NCBI GenBank assembly: GCA_012295275.1
Contig: CM022673.1
Location: 13,385,288-13,449,287, forward strand
Source: Chrysomallon squamiferum
Taxonomy: Eukaryota > Mollusca > Gastropoda > Neomphalida > Peltospiridae
Reading direction: 5' to 3'
DNA length: 64,000 bases
Positions 38,201 to 50,456 of the stretch are shown here, in pieces. Under the pieces are notes generated by a model, which was not told the DNA's origin, made no database searches, and saw nothing but the letters and a program-made list of their open reading frames with translations. Position 1 is the first letter of the stretch; each line of letters begins with the position of its first letter. Position numbers and translations under genes: made by a program.

Positions 38201-39291
38201 CTAGAATTTTTAACTGAGAAGTATTATGTAATAATAATAATTTATTGACCAGCATAAAAATGATCTGAAGATTAAAAAAAAAAAATCATAAATTTAAATT
38301 TTTTTTAAAAAGAGATAAAAACCTAATGCAAAAGGGCACAGTTATCAATGATTGTTAAAGAAATAATTTACTAAAAAACAAAATATATATATATATATAC
38401 CTGCAGTACACACATGCCATAAGTATTTCCAAGTATTTTGTGAGTTTCATTGTAGTAGCAATATCTGATATTTGTGGCTGCTACAAACAGTTCAAATGGA
38501 TCATCTTCTTTGATATCCATTTTTCCTGACTTTATTCTCTTCTGTAATTGTCTCATTCGTTTCTTTCGATGACTGCATTTTTAAATTATTAAATTTAAAT
38601 TTTGTTTCAAAAAATTCACAATATATAGACATTATATAAACAGGATAAGTCACATATTTTAAAATTGCAGGCATAATGTTATACACATTATAATGTGCCA
38701 ATGGAAAATAAACATTTAAATTTTTATGTTAAAATTATGGATTCATGACATTACAATTTTAAAATGAGATATTGTGATTCAAGTTTGAGGAAGAGATACT
38801 TTGAATTTATATGTCTTAAGAAATCCTATGAATGTTTACCAGAAAAAGTCAGTACTTGGATGTTATCTCTCAACCTGCTGGTAAAAAGACCAAAACCTTA
38901 TCAAATGAAGAAAATGGGATGTACAAAGTAAAATAATTTTACCTGCTAAATCCCAGTTCTTTCTTGTAACACCAGAGAACAGAGGGTCTGGCTTTCACAA
39001 CAGCTTTTGATAACATGTGATGAAGAATAACAACCTAAAATTAAGATTAAAACATTGGCAGTTATTTTGGTAACAGATAACTGAGATATATAATAACAAA
39101 AAAATCAGTTTAAATTTATTAACATAGCCTGGGTTAAAGTCATGAGAATTGTCAATTAATTATTTCCCTTGATTGCAACTCACTTGATCCCGGCCTCGGT
39201 CTCCAACAAGAACAAATAATGATCTGTGTTTTTCAGCCACCCCATTTTCAATGAGAACTCGAATGCGGTTATCAATTTTCTTTCTCACCAT
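27819..39291 (-). CDS. NAT10: NAT10 / RNA cytidine acetyltransferase (complete)
   Basis: ATP- and acetyl-CoA-dependent enzyme making N4-acetylcytidine in 18S rRNA and, with THUMPD1, in tRNA; nucleolar. 26 coding exons: 39184-39291, 38943-39034, 38401-38572, 37919-38041, 37655-37716, 37054-37168, 36699-36806, 36229-36362, 35866-35959, 35515-35613, 34917-35053, 34363-34505, 33761-34008, 33476-33592, 33090-33191, 32610-32678, 32074-32190, 31547-31680, 31239-31287, 30773-30866, 30334-30441, 29869-30041, 29409-29528, 29034-29133, 28434-28588, 27819-27906. All phases agree except in 29034-29133, which has one extra base. Corrected length is 1019 aa (human about 1025). Seen: N-terminal RKKIDNRIR; Walker A ARGRGKSAA (K290); Walker B IDEAAAIP (388-389); GNAT motif QRMGYGSRAL (640-649); KYDLKRLELYSQNMVDYH; basic tail KKKHKKHKNKS, a likely nucleolar signal. 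Start is the first ATG after an acceptor at 39307-39308. Confidence 0.96.
28085..28225 (+). mobile_element. decayed SINE-like fragment
   Basis: Contains AAAAGGTGCATATAAAAG followed by TTCTTTATGTTAATGAGAAGGAG. This resembles, from memory, the conserved tail of tRNA-derived SINEs widespread in molluscs (GGTGCATATAAAAGATCCCT..., then a GCTGCTAAT-like element). It lies in the last NAT10 intron. It is highly diverged and has no clear A/B boxes. Confidence 0.4.
29100..29102 (-). other. NAT10: apparent 1-nt insertion in NAT10 exon (T3 run)
   Basis: The exon 29034-29133 is 100 bp but neighbours require 99. Reading is conserved to VERNIE and resumes in another frame as QTMIEQKEITMTPMIQN. The extra base lies in TTT (plus strand) where TT is expected. 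A consensus error is likely. Confidence 0.78.
29640..29715 (-). mobile_element. tRNA-like (SINE head) remnant
   Basis: On the minus strand, TTGGTTTAGTGGTACGG resembles a Pol III A box and GGTTTAGGATC, about 24 nt further, a decayed B box. The spacing is shorter than in functional tRNAs. It lies in a NAT10 intron. Confidence 0.35.
31380..31405. repeat. poly(A) tract
   Basis: Uninterrupted A run in a NAT10 intron. Confidence 0.9.
34030..34070. repeat. (ATACAGAT)n short tandem repeat
   Basis: About five 8-bp units beside NAT10 exon 33761-34008, inside the upstream intron. Confidence 0.8.
35228..35275. repeat. (AT)n microsatellite
   Basis: About 24 uninterrupted AT units followed by CATACATG/TGTGTATG, in a NAT10 intron. 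Confidence 0.92.
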
Positions 39292-39306
39292 ATCTTTTTT
39301 TCTTCA
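39292..39306 (-). other. NAT10: NAT10 5' UTR in first coding exon
   Basis: An acceptor (AATTTCAG) at 39307-39308 leaves 15 nt of leader before the ATG, implying an upstream non-coding exon. Confidence 0.6.
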
Positions 39307-39803
39307 CTGAAATTAAAATTGAAATATTGTAATAAATAAAATTGTTCTTAAGTATAAAACAAAGGCGTCAGTTTATACACATAAAACCTATTTCCTTTAT
39401 ACATTTATTTTGTATTATAATTATTTTTGAATTTAAAAAGCAATCTGACATCGACTCTTAAAAGACAATATTTCAAGTCATACTTTATTATAGTTTATAT
39501 CATATATGTGCGTCTGTGTCAAATGGTGTATTATTTTGTATGTTAATGATGAAAGCAATTGATATTTTGATACAAAACAATATAATAAATATGTCTATCA
39601 TTCTTTGATTACATTAATTATTATGTAATCATAATGACCATATGATGTTTGAACTTTGAGCATTTAATTTTTAAGAAAAGCTGATTTACGCCTTACGGTT
39701 TTATACATTTACAAGAAAGAAAAAAAAGTGTTACTGTTAGTAATGTTTTTTCACCGATTTTATTTCTTTAGCCCCTAAGTTTAAAAGGAATGAAAATACT
39801 TAC

Positions 39804-39880
39804 ACTATAATATAAACGGTAAATCAACAGAAAACAAGCAAATCGACAACTTCGAAACACGTTTTAAAAGCACGTTTTAT
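39804..39880 (-). other. candidate NAT10 non-coding first exon
   Basis: A strong donor GTAAGT on the minus strand begins at 39803, adjoining a CpG-containing stretch (TCGAAG, GTCGAT, ACGTG). It would splice to the acceptor at 39307-39308. The transcription start is not determined. Confidence 0.4.
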
Positions 39881-40339
39881 AAATAAACAAGAGTTAATTC
39901 CCCTTAACTTATGAATTTCCTTTTGGAGTCTCACGCCACATTTTCGATTTTATGACCGAACCGATATCCAATTTTGACAAATATATACACATTCACATGG
40001 ATACATTCATAAATATAAACATACGTTTGTGTTAAATAAATATTAGCATTTAACTGGGCATTACCCAACATTCGTAGAGGTCCTGCTTTGAGGGAAAATA
40101 ATTTGTCTCTCTGTGATTATCATAATGATAATTAAACATGTTTTTCGTATACTCTAAAATACGCTTTTTAAACAAAGAAACACGCGCACGCTCATACAAA
40201 TGAATTATTAAGGAAGGAGAGAACAGGATAGCTATTGTGTTCAAAATCTATCATTTTGTTGCAAAATTTCAGAAAAACGTTTGTAGATGTACATCGAAGA
40301 TTACATTTTCAGTGCCATAGTGAATTGTTCATTTTTATA

Positions 40340-40343
<4 letters not shown>

Positions 40344-40389
<46 letters not shown>

Positions 40390-40390
40390 T
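40344..40390. repeat. (ATT)n trinucleotide repeat
   Basis: About 16 uninterrupted ATT units. It is the reverse complement of the AAT tract 360 bp to the right. Confidence 0.92.
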
Positions 40391-40746
40391 TAGTGTCTTC
40401 TGTTTATATTTTTCAAAGAACAATGCAATACAAAAAAAAATTTATTATAATTTTTGTTTGTTGCTTGTTATTCCCATCACATTTAATGTATTGACATTTA
40501 TATAGGTTGTCAACCGTCTCGCACATTTGGTCACTGAACTATTATTATTTTGGATAGGGTGGGTGAAATATTATTAGAGAAAAAATAATTTGATCTTAAA
40601 ACCACATACAAAAATCCAAATCTCAAGGTATGAAGATGTACATATTAGCCTTGTAAAATAAATGGTAATAAACATGGGTTTTTCTGCAATAATGATATAA
40701 AATATTAAGATTTTGAAATATTTAAAGTTTTTGTTACACGAATATC

Positions 40747-40747
<1 letters not shown>

Positions 40748-40801
<54 letters not shown>

Positions 40802-40855
40802 AGAAGAAGAAAAAGAAGAAGTAAAAGAGAAAAGAAAAAAAAAGAAAAAATCGAA
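40748..40855. repeat. (AAT)n repeat followed by GAA-rich purine tract
   Basis: About 17 AAT units to 40799, then GAAGAAGAAGAAAAAGAAGAAG and further A/G-only sequence. The long homopurine strand could form a triplex. Confidence 0.9.
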
Positions 40856-41415
40856 ATTCTGCAAATACAGTTCTGACAAACACGCTGGAAAAAAGTGTGT
40901 TTGGTTTAGGTGTGTGTGTGTGAAATAACTAAGATAAGATGTTTGACACATTGACATTTCTTCATCTTCGTGATCTTTTTCTATCTCATTACATGACGTC
41001 AAGAAATAAGGAATATTATAATTTTTGGACTGAATGTTCCCTATACCACTAGATCAATTTCAATTTAAAATGAAAAACGTTAAACAGTTTACGCATGTAT
41101 AGTTTTAAGAATAATATTTTGTTCTTAATTTGTTAAAGATTTTAATTATATTTATTCATATTATAAATATTTAAATATATGTAAAATAATTATAAAGATT
41201 ATATTTTTGTTTGGTACATAAAAGTTGTGTAGAAACTATTATCTTTAATGGACGGAAACAGAAATTGCGGAATTGCGAAAAAAAAACATAATCGTATCTG
41301 ACAATGATTTAGGTTTGTTTATAAGATGCTGATGATTGCAAATTGAAAATTAATTTTGACTGCACTCATCTGAACGCCCCAATTAGGATTTAAGGTAATT
41401 AAAATCCCATCAACG

Positions 41416-42988
41416 ATGATGATGTTCGACGACCAAGCTATAGAAGTTCTCGGAAATGGTTCTGAAGATGACATATGTAAGCTTCTGGAATCGTTTAACG
41501 CTGAGGTAAATACAACGTACTTTATTGTGACACCAATTTTGAAATACGAACTAGATACTTATTACTTTTATTTATTTTGGATGTAAAATGATGTGATGAT
41601 ATGTGTGGCTGTGTAAAGGATAGACTTTCGGAGAGCAAAGAAAAATATAATACTCAGTCCTGTTATCATTTATCATTTTATGTTAAAAAGTGTTATTTAA
41701 AAAAAAAAATTAACTAATAACTTTCACTGTTCCAGGATGAATGCAAATATGTTTATTTCTTTCTTTCTTTTATTTTTTTATGTTTTAACTATTATTATTA
41801 TATTTTTAAATGCAAGTAAAATGTAACACTTAGATAAAATATGTGTATACAATAAACATGTTTGATCATCATTATCCTGTATAGCTACAGTATAATATCA
41901 TAAAATTATTAATAACCATTGGTTTGGATGGGTGAATACACAATTCATGACTTGTGCTATTGGTCATTTAAGATTATTTATAGTCATAATAATATATCAG
42001 TTATAATAAGTGTTAATATTGATAATAATAAATAGCTATATATCAGCAAAACATAAGGGAAAATAATTTTGTATTTAATACATTTTTTTATCCAGAATGC
42101 AAAAACTTTCAGCTTCCCTGCAGTGAATACAGAATTCAAGAATGTAAGTTAATATTGTCAGATATAAAAATGCTTTTTATATTTTTATTATTAAAGACAG
42201 ATTGATTTAAATTAAGACATGATTTCAAAACATTTTCATTGTCCTTGTATACTTATGACCATAACTTGTAAATTGGCCATAAGATTATAGTTAATCTTAA
42301 TTTGTCTGTGTTTGGAATTTAACTACTAAATATAACGTATCTGTTTCTTGACAAACACTTTTTATATTAAAATTAAACATTGTTTTTTTCATCAGAATTT
42401 CCATTAAATATATCATGTGTCTGCATTAAGAATGTCCCGGATATTTTAATTTTTATATATGTGTTTTTTAAATTTAAATTATTTCAACTTGATTTCACTA
42501 CAGAAATGTGTCAAAGTCCTCCTGTCACGACTGCAACACAGCACTTCTCCAAAATGTCAGATTCTCTGTTTGCAAGCTTTGAGGATTTTCAGTCGAGAAA
42601 AGGAACGAATGGATGCATTAACCTCTGATGAATCACTGAGACTTCTTATGAAGCTCTCTGGACTTCAGCACTACGCAGAGGAACGTCGTGAGTGTATCAA
42701 CATCCACACTGGAAACCAGGATGGTAAGAGTATACAATTGACATCACTTTTAAAGTAACAGAAAAAACAGTATCAGTTGTCACTAGCTCAACTGAAGCAT
42801 GAGTTAATATCTTGCTTTTGTTTTAAAATATTATGAAATTACAAAAGAATTATGTTTTGTCTATATTTTAGTTTCATTAAATTTTGTTTCAGTCATAGTG
42901 GAGAGTCAGAAATGTTTGTGCAATTTGATCTTCAACAGTTTGGATGCACAAAGATTTTGCAGGTTCGTGTTACGATAGTTATATCCCA

Positions 42989-43033
<45 letters not shown>

Positions 43034-46000
43034 TGGGCAAGTGGTATGACTTTTTTTTTTTTTTTAATTATATATATATATATTGTCCAAAATTTACATC
43101 TAGTAAGAGACTACTAGTATATTTAAATTGATTTGCATACTTATTTTATAAAGTTAAAAATTAAAAGTATTTGCCTTTTTAAATTTATATTTTCATAATT
43201 TTGTGGCATTGTTTTTCTTTCTAATTTTTTATTTTATTTTATTTTTGTTTTGTTTTTTCAATCATGTGATTGTACTACTACTGATATTAACTTCCCCAAA
43301 AATTCTCTTTCTTTTTTATTGTTTAACCACCTGTTACAGTTTTAATTCTTTAGACATAAATTAAATATTGGATTAATTACATGCACTCACTTAATTCACA
43401 TATTACATTAATAAAATTCTTTGTTTTAAAATAATTTCTATTTAACTGGCTTCATTATTATCAAATTTTATAAATTATTTTATAAATTACACATTACCAA
43501 CAGAATATTGAATGATTATAAACTATCTGTATTTATTCTAGTAACCAAGGATGTGTGGAAGGTATTGTACAAAGACTAAAGACATATGGTGATCCAGATT
43601 TGAAATATGAAATAAAGGTGATTACTTAATCAAGATATTTCCTTTTATTTTTCTTAACATAAATCTATTATATTTACATTCATATTTATTTATAATTTCT
43701 TGATGTGTTAACCTTATAATGCAAATATATAAATCTTTAAGTTAATGCACATGACTGATAAAGTATGCAGACATATTATCAGCCTTAGGTCCTGTCAAGC
43801 CACAAGCTGTGTATTTTATAAGTACATGCAAAGTTCTGATTACAAATAATTGAAATGTTATAATAAATTTTAAAATTTCATTAAAAATAAAATAGATATA
43901 TTATATTTACGGTGTCACTTGTTTTTTGTTTAATAATTACTTTTCTATTATTTAATCTGACTACATCTTATGATGAATATATTTGTTTATTGTGTTGCAG
44001 TTTTATGACATGCGGATGCTTTTCCTTTTGACTGCCTTACCATCATGTATTGACACAAGGTAGGCAGTATTTGCATTATTTAATAAATGTAATAGTGTAG
44101 TTACATCAGGCTATTACAGCCTATTTAATGACACTCATGAACAAATGTTCTTAAATGTTAATTTATTCCATAGCAATATTTGTTAATTTAGGCCAAAGAT
44201 TCGTTATGACCTGCATGGCTTCACCTACCTAATGGAGGTCCTTGACCTTACCTTGAGGTCATCTGAAGAAGAGAAAATTCCTCTGAGTGACCAGGATGTT
44301 GACCTCTGCTCTGAGATTCTCAAAATTCTCTTCAATTTGACAGTTGGCATTCAGAAAAAATCAGCAGATGAGGTATTTTTTAATATTTAAAATAAAACTA
44401 AGTCATTTTTTGCCATTTACAGAAATTGAAATTAAACTTTTAATCTCTGTTGAGATTCGCTTCAATATGGCATTGGTATCAGCAAAACCAAGTGATATAT
44501 GAATGAGTAAATGGCTGTTGGGAGATATAGATTTTACTGACAGAAGACAGTAAACATTTATGAAAAGTTTTGTTCTTAAATTTTATGTGATAATTAGCAT
44601 AGTTTTAATAATACTGAATATATGAAACTGAGTAACCGTTAATAATAAAATATATTTAGGTGCTATTAAAAACATTTTTATTTCTACATTTGTTTATTTT
44701 TGTTCCAGGAGGAAGAAGCACACTTCATGCGACTAGTGAGCATTTTACGAGATCTACTGATGTGCAAAACAGCTACTAAAGCCAAACAGGAGGAAATACA
44801 GAGGTGTGTCACAGTAACAGTTGTGTTAACAGTTAAACAGATGGAACATGCTTCCATTAAATATCATGACGTTAGATGATTTGATACACTTTTTATGAAA
44901 TTATTCAGTTTGAATTTTTCAGAAATGTTCGTGAAAAAAATGAATAGTGTATGTGACTTTGAGAATGAATGTTACTTGTTTTATGAGATAAACAGTGTAT
45001 ATTGTGGTATGTGACATATATTGTTTATGGGTGTACAAGTTAAGTTTTGTTCACACTGAAAAACAAAATTTTATGATGGTAAGAAATGGAACAAAATGTG
45101 TTATTGTTTTAACAGAAAAACGAAAACAGTAATTATGTAAAACAGTCATCACCAAAATATGGAATTTTATTATTATTATTTTTTTACAGCCACACAGTTA
45201 ATTTGTTGATCAATATTCCTGTTGACTTCTATGAGGAGTTGCTCACACCAATGAATGAACCAGATGTTCGAGCTGTTGACAGCAAAGATATTGAGTATGA
45301 TGGAAAAAACATGGAAGCCATCATAGTGCTCCTCTTGTTTCTTGGCAAAAGACTTGAAGCGGTTGGTCAGGTTGTATTGCTTTGAAGTGTACCTGTTATT
45401 CCTCTAACAAATAACACATACAATTTATTAAACTCCTAGTTAATAGTTTCAAGATTTAAATAAAATCAAAATAAAATCTTATAGTAAATAATCGTTCCAG
45501 TATTAAAATTATTTAAACATCAAACAGTAAACATTAAATGTAATAAATTGAAAATTTTTGATGTTGTTATATATATATATATACACACACACACAACACA
45601 CACATATATATATAGTGTGAAATTTTAACATTTATGGGTTGGGTTTTTTAACTCTGTTACTTAGCAAATTAATATATTTATTATTTGTTTTGACCTTGCA
45701 GCCCTCAAAGAGCCTTAAAGAAAATCTAGCTCCAATCTTGCATTGTTTGTGTGAAGCTTGCCGACATAATAGGTCCATCAGAAAGTTCTGCAGAGCAAAG
45801 GTTTGTCAGATTAATTTAAAATTAAAATTTCTAGTAGTTTTCACATTTTGTTTATGAAAATGTACAATTTATATTATATTTTTATTCACATTGTTATAAG
45901 CGAAGAATTAATGCAGTTGGAAATAAAACAGTAGACATTTTAAAATTATATTTTTAACATAATTGATTTCATTAATATTTATCATTTGAATTTTTTACCT

Positions 46001-47852
46001 TTTGTTATATATTGTACATGTGTTCTTATGATTCAGTCAGTTAACTCAAGATAATATTGAGTAAATTTTAGACACAAATAATTAAGTAATTCTTCATTTT
46101 ATTATTATTATTTTTTTTTTTTAAATTTATTTTCTTACTTATATTTATTAATTTTCTTTGTTCAGGTCTTGCCACCATTAAGAGATGAAGTTCGAAGACT
46201 GCCTGAAGAAGGACATTCTCTAAGAAACAGGTAATATTCAATTGCAATTGCTTTCTCACTTTTTTGTTTTCCTTTTATTTTTTTATTTTATTTTATTTAT
46301 TAATATTTAATTTAATTTAATTTAATTTTTTTGTTATTAACATTAATATTTTTTTATTTTTGTTTTTATCCCCAATTCTCTGTCTATCTAACTTTACGAC
46401 TTGCTCCTAAAGAGTGACCCCTTCAGTAAAAGATTTCTTCTCAGTAATTCTAGATATCCTTTTTTTTTAGGCTCTGCAAACTGTTGACTTCACCCATCAC
46501 AGAGGTCAAAGATCTTGTTGCACATTTTCTTTTTGTTCTGTGCAAGGAAAATGGTAAGTAATTATTAAAAAAATACTTAGTTTACTTTTTCTTGTTAAAT
46601 CAAGTGAAGGAAAATGTTTAGGAATTATTTATCTTAAAGATATTTAATTTAATTCTTGTTAAATGAAGGTTTTTTTCTCAAGTTATTACTGAAGGAAATT
46701 ATTTTAGTTTTCTTTATAGCTAAGATAATTTATTTTATCAATTCATGTTTATTTTGTTTTCAGTAAACCGAATGGTAAAGTATACAGGCTATGGGAACTG
46801 TGCTGGTTTGCTTGCTCAGTTTGGTTTGCTCAAACTGGATTCGAATACACTGAGAGGCGACTACTCCAGTGACTCAGAAGATTCTGACACTGAGGAATAC
46901 CTTGAACTAAAGGATCAGTAAGTTTTATTCACACATTAAAAATATCTCAACTAAAAGATCAGCAAGTTTTCCAAGCATTTTATCCAAATATATTGTATTG
47001 TTTAATTAAAGAGTTCTGATGTTTTTACAAAAATGAAAAATAGTTAATGTATAGTATAATTATAATGATGTGTTATTATTTTTTACTGTGTTCAGTTATT
47101 GGGAATTTGAAGTACTTGTACTGTTGTTCATTACTTTTTAGGATAAACCCTGTGACAGGCCACTGGGAGGAGCCACACCCTAACCCAATGGAAGGCATGT
47201 CGGAAGAACAAAAGAATATGAAGCTGAGAAGCTGATGTGTGCCATGGATAAACTTCAGAGGTACTTTCTCTTGTGTTTTAATAACACCAACTAAAATATT
47301 TGACACCTGTTTGTTTTAATGTTTTAATATTAAAGTTGCTTTTTATTCATGTACATACTAATCTAATATACTTTTTCTCTGTATCTTCTTCCTCTTTGTT
47401 GACTTTTTCTCTCATGTTCATACTTTCTCTTGCTCTCCCTATTTTTTTTTTTTTTTTTCTCTTTTGGTGTGTATATCTGTATTTCTGTATTTACATACCA
47501 AGCTCATAATCTCATCTAATTTTTCTCTTTATCCTCTTCCTCTTTGCTGACTTTTTCTCTCATGTTCATACCTTCTCTTGCTCTCCCTATTTTTTTTTTT
47601 TTTTTTTTTTATGGGTGTGTATATCTTTATTTCTGTATTTACATACCTAGCTCATAAAGGGACATATTAACAGTTACTCTAACTGAACTTAAAAATTGTT
47701 TTTCCAGGGAAGGAATAATCCAGCCTAGTCGTGTTGGACCTGATGGTCAGCCTGTCCCAGTGTCTCACATTCTAGAGCTGATGGAGGACAAGGAGCCAAA
47801 GCCTGCTGCATCAGGCTCCTCCTCACTTACGTCCAATCCGGATGACAAATGA
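41416..47852 (+). CDS. RIC8A: RIC8 / synembryn, G-alpha chaperone and exchange factor (complete)
   Basis: Receptor-independent GEF and folding chaperone for G-alpha subunits; acts in synaptic signalling and asymmetric division. It is an all-helical ARM/HEAT-type protein. Exons: 41416-41505, 42096-42143, 42504-42723, 42893-42962, 43542-43617, 44001-44059, 44192-44372, 44709-44803, 45190-45361, 45702-45800, 46166-46230, 46471-46553, 46764-46917, 47142-47260, 47708-47852. Phases agree except in 47142-47260, which lacks one base; corrected length 558 aa (human RIC8A about 530). Recognition: FYDMRMLFLLTAL, KILFNLTVGIQ, KYTGYGNCAGLLA, an acidic CK2-like cluster SSDSEDSDTEEY where vertebrate RIC8A is phosphorylated, INPVTGHWEEPHPNPMEGM, and DKLQREGIIQPSRVGPDG. 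Three ATGs in tandem open the frame; the first is used. Invertebrates usually have one ric-8, so A/B assignment is nominal. Confidence 0.94.
42992..43029. repeat. poly(T) tract (38 nt)
   Basis: Uninterrupted T run beginning about 30 bp after the donor of RIC8 exon 42893-42962; a second T run lies near 43051. Confidence 0.9.
47210..47213 (+). other. RIC8A: apparent 1-nt deletion in RIC8 exon (A4 run)
   Basis: The conserved EEQK should continue as EYEAEKLMCAMDKLQR. The sequence reads this only if AAAA were AAAAA; as given, the frame meets TGA within 12 codons. The next exon also requires phase 2, which the added base restores. A consensus error is likely. Confidence 0.8.
47362..47656. repeat. 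~150-bp tandem duplication in the last RIC8 intron
   Basis: Copy 1 (about 47362-47508) and copy 2 (about 47516-47656) share CTTCCTCTTTG(T/C)TGACTTTTTCTCTCATG..., a poly-T block and TGTGTATATCT..TTACATACC. They differ by scattered substitutions and T-run length. Confidence 0.85.
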
Positions 47853-50169
47853 ACATCTCGTCCTGAAAATATTTATTGTCTGAAGCTTGTGTACTTCAGA
47901 CACATCTGTTAACAGATTGAGATGATTTTCTAGTGAACAGGCTCTGAGTGTAATGTGTCAGTATTGTTGAATCTGTCTGGTTTATTCTTAGTTTGTTATG
48001 GTTTTGTAATATTCTGAGTTCTATAAGTAATGATTTGGTGATAGATTACAAATGTTTTTAATTTTTTTTATTTTACGCAACCACCAACTGTCTCAGCTTT
48101 ACATATTTTTCACAGCTCTAAGATATCTCCTCCAACTGTATTGGAGAAATTGAATCCTGGGAAGATTTGCCTAGCAATTAATATTTACAAGATTTTTAAC
48201 AGATTAATAACTAATATTAGCAAACTGTGATTTTTTTTCATATTCTTTCCTTTCTTTCTGATCTTTATAATAATTTTTAATGTGCAGCAAATTTGTTTAT
48301 TAAAACAAGATTCAGGTAAAATGTAATGTTAATTCAGGGAAGATACATCATAATTTTCAAACTGAAATGAATATGGTTAAATTACAACTGGTATATCTAG
48401 TGAAAATTCAGGTCTGCATGTTGAAGGATTGCTGACATCAAGAAAATCTTTAATCTAATTTTATATATTGCAGCTAATGTTAAAAATCAATATGCAAATA
48501 AGAATGGGAAAAACTGGTGTTTGAGTGATAAATAATGAAGGCACTAATAAAAGTATATTTAAAAATTATTAAACTTCAGAAGATTTATCAAACATTTTAA
48601 AATGATATGTAAGTTGTGGTTTACACCCTTCAAAATTTTATCTGAAACAAATTTTGAGTTTTATTTGATGAAATAATCAGTATTAATCATAAAAAATAAA
48701 TCTTAAATTATGCACTAAGCATTGTTTTTGTTAATGAAATATCAGTTTTAAAAAATACAGAAGCCACTGCCAAATTTTAAATTTTTAAAAATATATTAAT
48801 TCATTTATATTCATGCTGCACTATCCATTATAATGTTGATAGGAACAATTTTCTGAAGGTTTACAAGTAACAAGGTTCACATTTAGCGTTCAGGGTTTAT
48901 AATACTTTTTATTGAAAGTTTTAATAATCACAAATTTATGTTTTGTTGATGAAATAATAATACAGTTGAAAAACATTACAATTATTTAAGTTTTACAAAA
49001 TGTAGGTTGACAGTCCTATGAAATAAAATCTTTATGAAAGAACTTATATTTAGAGAATTTCTAAATGGCTAAATAGAAATTTCTCTAACTTTTTAATTTT
49101 TTTTATTTATAATTCATTTTACACATACTTATTTATTTTTCATTATCATTAGTATTATTTTTATTTTTATAATTTTTTTGTTCAACCAGTCATGTTTCAA
49201 GAAAAATATCTTTATGGTGCTTAACAATAAAGTTACAGTTTATTGCTGCACAACTGAAATATTGTTTGATATAAAATATATAGATTTTCTAACCTTAATA
49301 ATATGAGGTTGTATTAGCACCTTCTACAAGGAGAAAAAGAACAATATGTATTGTGTGTTTATTCAAACAAAAAAAAAAAAAAAAAAAAAAATGTTAATAT
49401 TTGCCCTTGTGTTCAGTAGAAAAAAAGGATTGCTTTAGAATAAATATAGCATGGAAAAAGTATTAGCTTCAAGTAATTGCTTTAGAAAATGTATTCTTGC
49501 TGCCCATGTATTGTGTTCATATAACAAAAAAATAAACATACATATTCAGATGTACAAGCACATATAAAAATGTAAACATAAATTGTAGTTAAAACAGTCA
49601 TTTACTGAGTGACAAACAGTTAATTTAGGACAGATTCAGTTTTAAGCAGCAAGAGATCTGCATTTTTTTTTTTTTTTTTTAATAAATATTTTGACACTAA
49701 AAACTGATCTGTATACTCTGTACAAACAAATTACTATGCTGACAGAAATCCATTATATTATTATTATATTTTAATTAATTCTAAATCCAAAATCTTTAGA
49801 ACTTAAAAAAAAGCATGATATTGAAAATTTTAAATCAACAGTTTTTGGGTTAAGAATGTAAACTGTTCACAAATCAACAATATTAATATATGCATATATA
49901 TTTTTTTCATCTGATTTTGATTAAATGTGAAGTGTATAATTATATACATATGTATATAATTATACTTACACTCTTGATGTACATTAGATTATTTGTTTAT
50001 ATGGTTCACCACATTTTTATGTAATTATTGTATATATATAAAATATTGTTTAGTCAGAAGTGATTGGTGTTTTGGAAGAGAACAATTTGTGCGAAGTGTT
50101 TATTGGTTCAATTAGTGTTCTCATTTTATATGTTTGCATTTTCATGGCAATGTTTGTATACATTCATTT

Positions 50170-50175
50170 AATAAA
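50170..50175 (+). promoter_or_regulatory. candidate RIC8 poly(A) signal
   Basis: AATAAA followed by TTATTTATTGTTTGTTTT, a T/G-rich downstream element. It lies 2.3 kb after the stop; earlier or later sites are possible. Confidence 0.3.
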
Positions 50176-50416
50176 ATTATTTATTGTTTGTTTTAAATCA
50201 AGATATTGGGCTTAAAATTTGCACAAATATTTTCAGATGTAAACACTATCAAATTTCATTAGAGGGACCATTAGAAATATTTAAAATTTTAATGTTTATA
50301 TATTAAGTTGTTAGTGAATGGACTTTTCAAGCCAAATTAAAAAATGTATTTAATTATTTAACTTTGCCAACAACTTAAAAGCAAAAAGGGAAATCAAATC
50401 AAATGTTTTTGTTTGT

Positions 50417-50417
<1 letters not shown>

Positions 50418-50451
<34 letters not shown>
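50418..50451. repeat. poly(T) tract (34 nt)
   Basis: Uninterrupted T run downstream of RIC8. It could be the reverse-strand tail of an old retroelement, but I see no body next to it. Confidence 0.9.

Positions 50452-50456
<5 letters not shown>

Larger units (their letters stand above)
39881..41415. other. divergent spacer between NAT10 and RIC8
   Basis: About 1.5 kb between head-to-head genes, probably carrying both promoters. It is dominated by an (ATT)n tract (40344-40390), an (AAT)n tract (40748-40799) and a purine-rich GAAGAA stretch (40800-40855). No gene is recognised. Confidence 0.55.

Noticed and set aside
40574-41002. Open frames made of poly-Asn, poly-Leu or Lys-rich runs
   Set aside because: They arise from the AAT and GAA repeats and show no other coding signal.
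45362-45373. Alternative donor extending RIC8 exon 9 by 12 bp (CAG|GTTGTA)
   Set aside because: It keeps the frame, but the resulting length fits the family less well than the donor after 45361; left as an alternative only.
674-47852. Reading MADD, NAT10 or RIC8 as pseudogenes because of frameshifts
   Set aside because: Each has a single homopolymer indel amid otherwise intact exons, splice sites and conserved motifs; consensus errors explain the pattern better.
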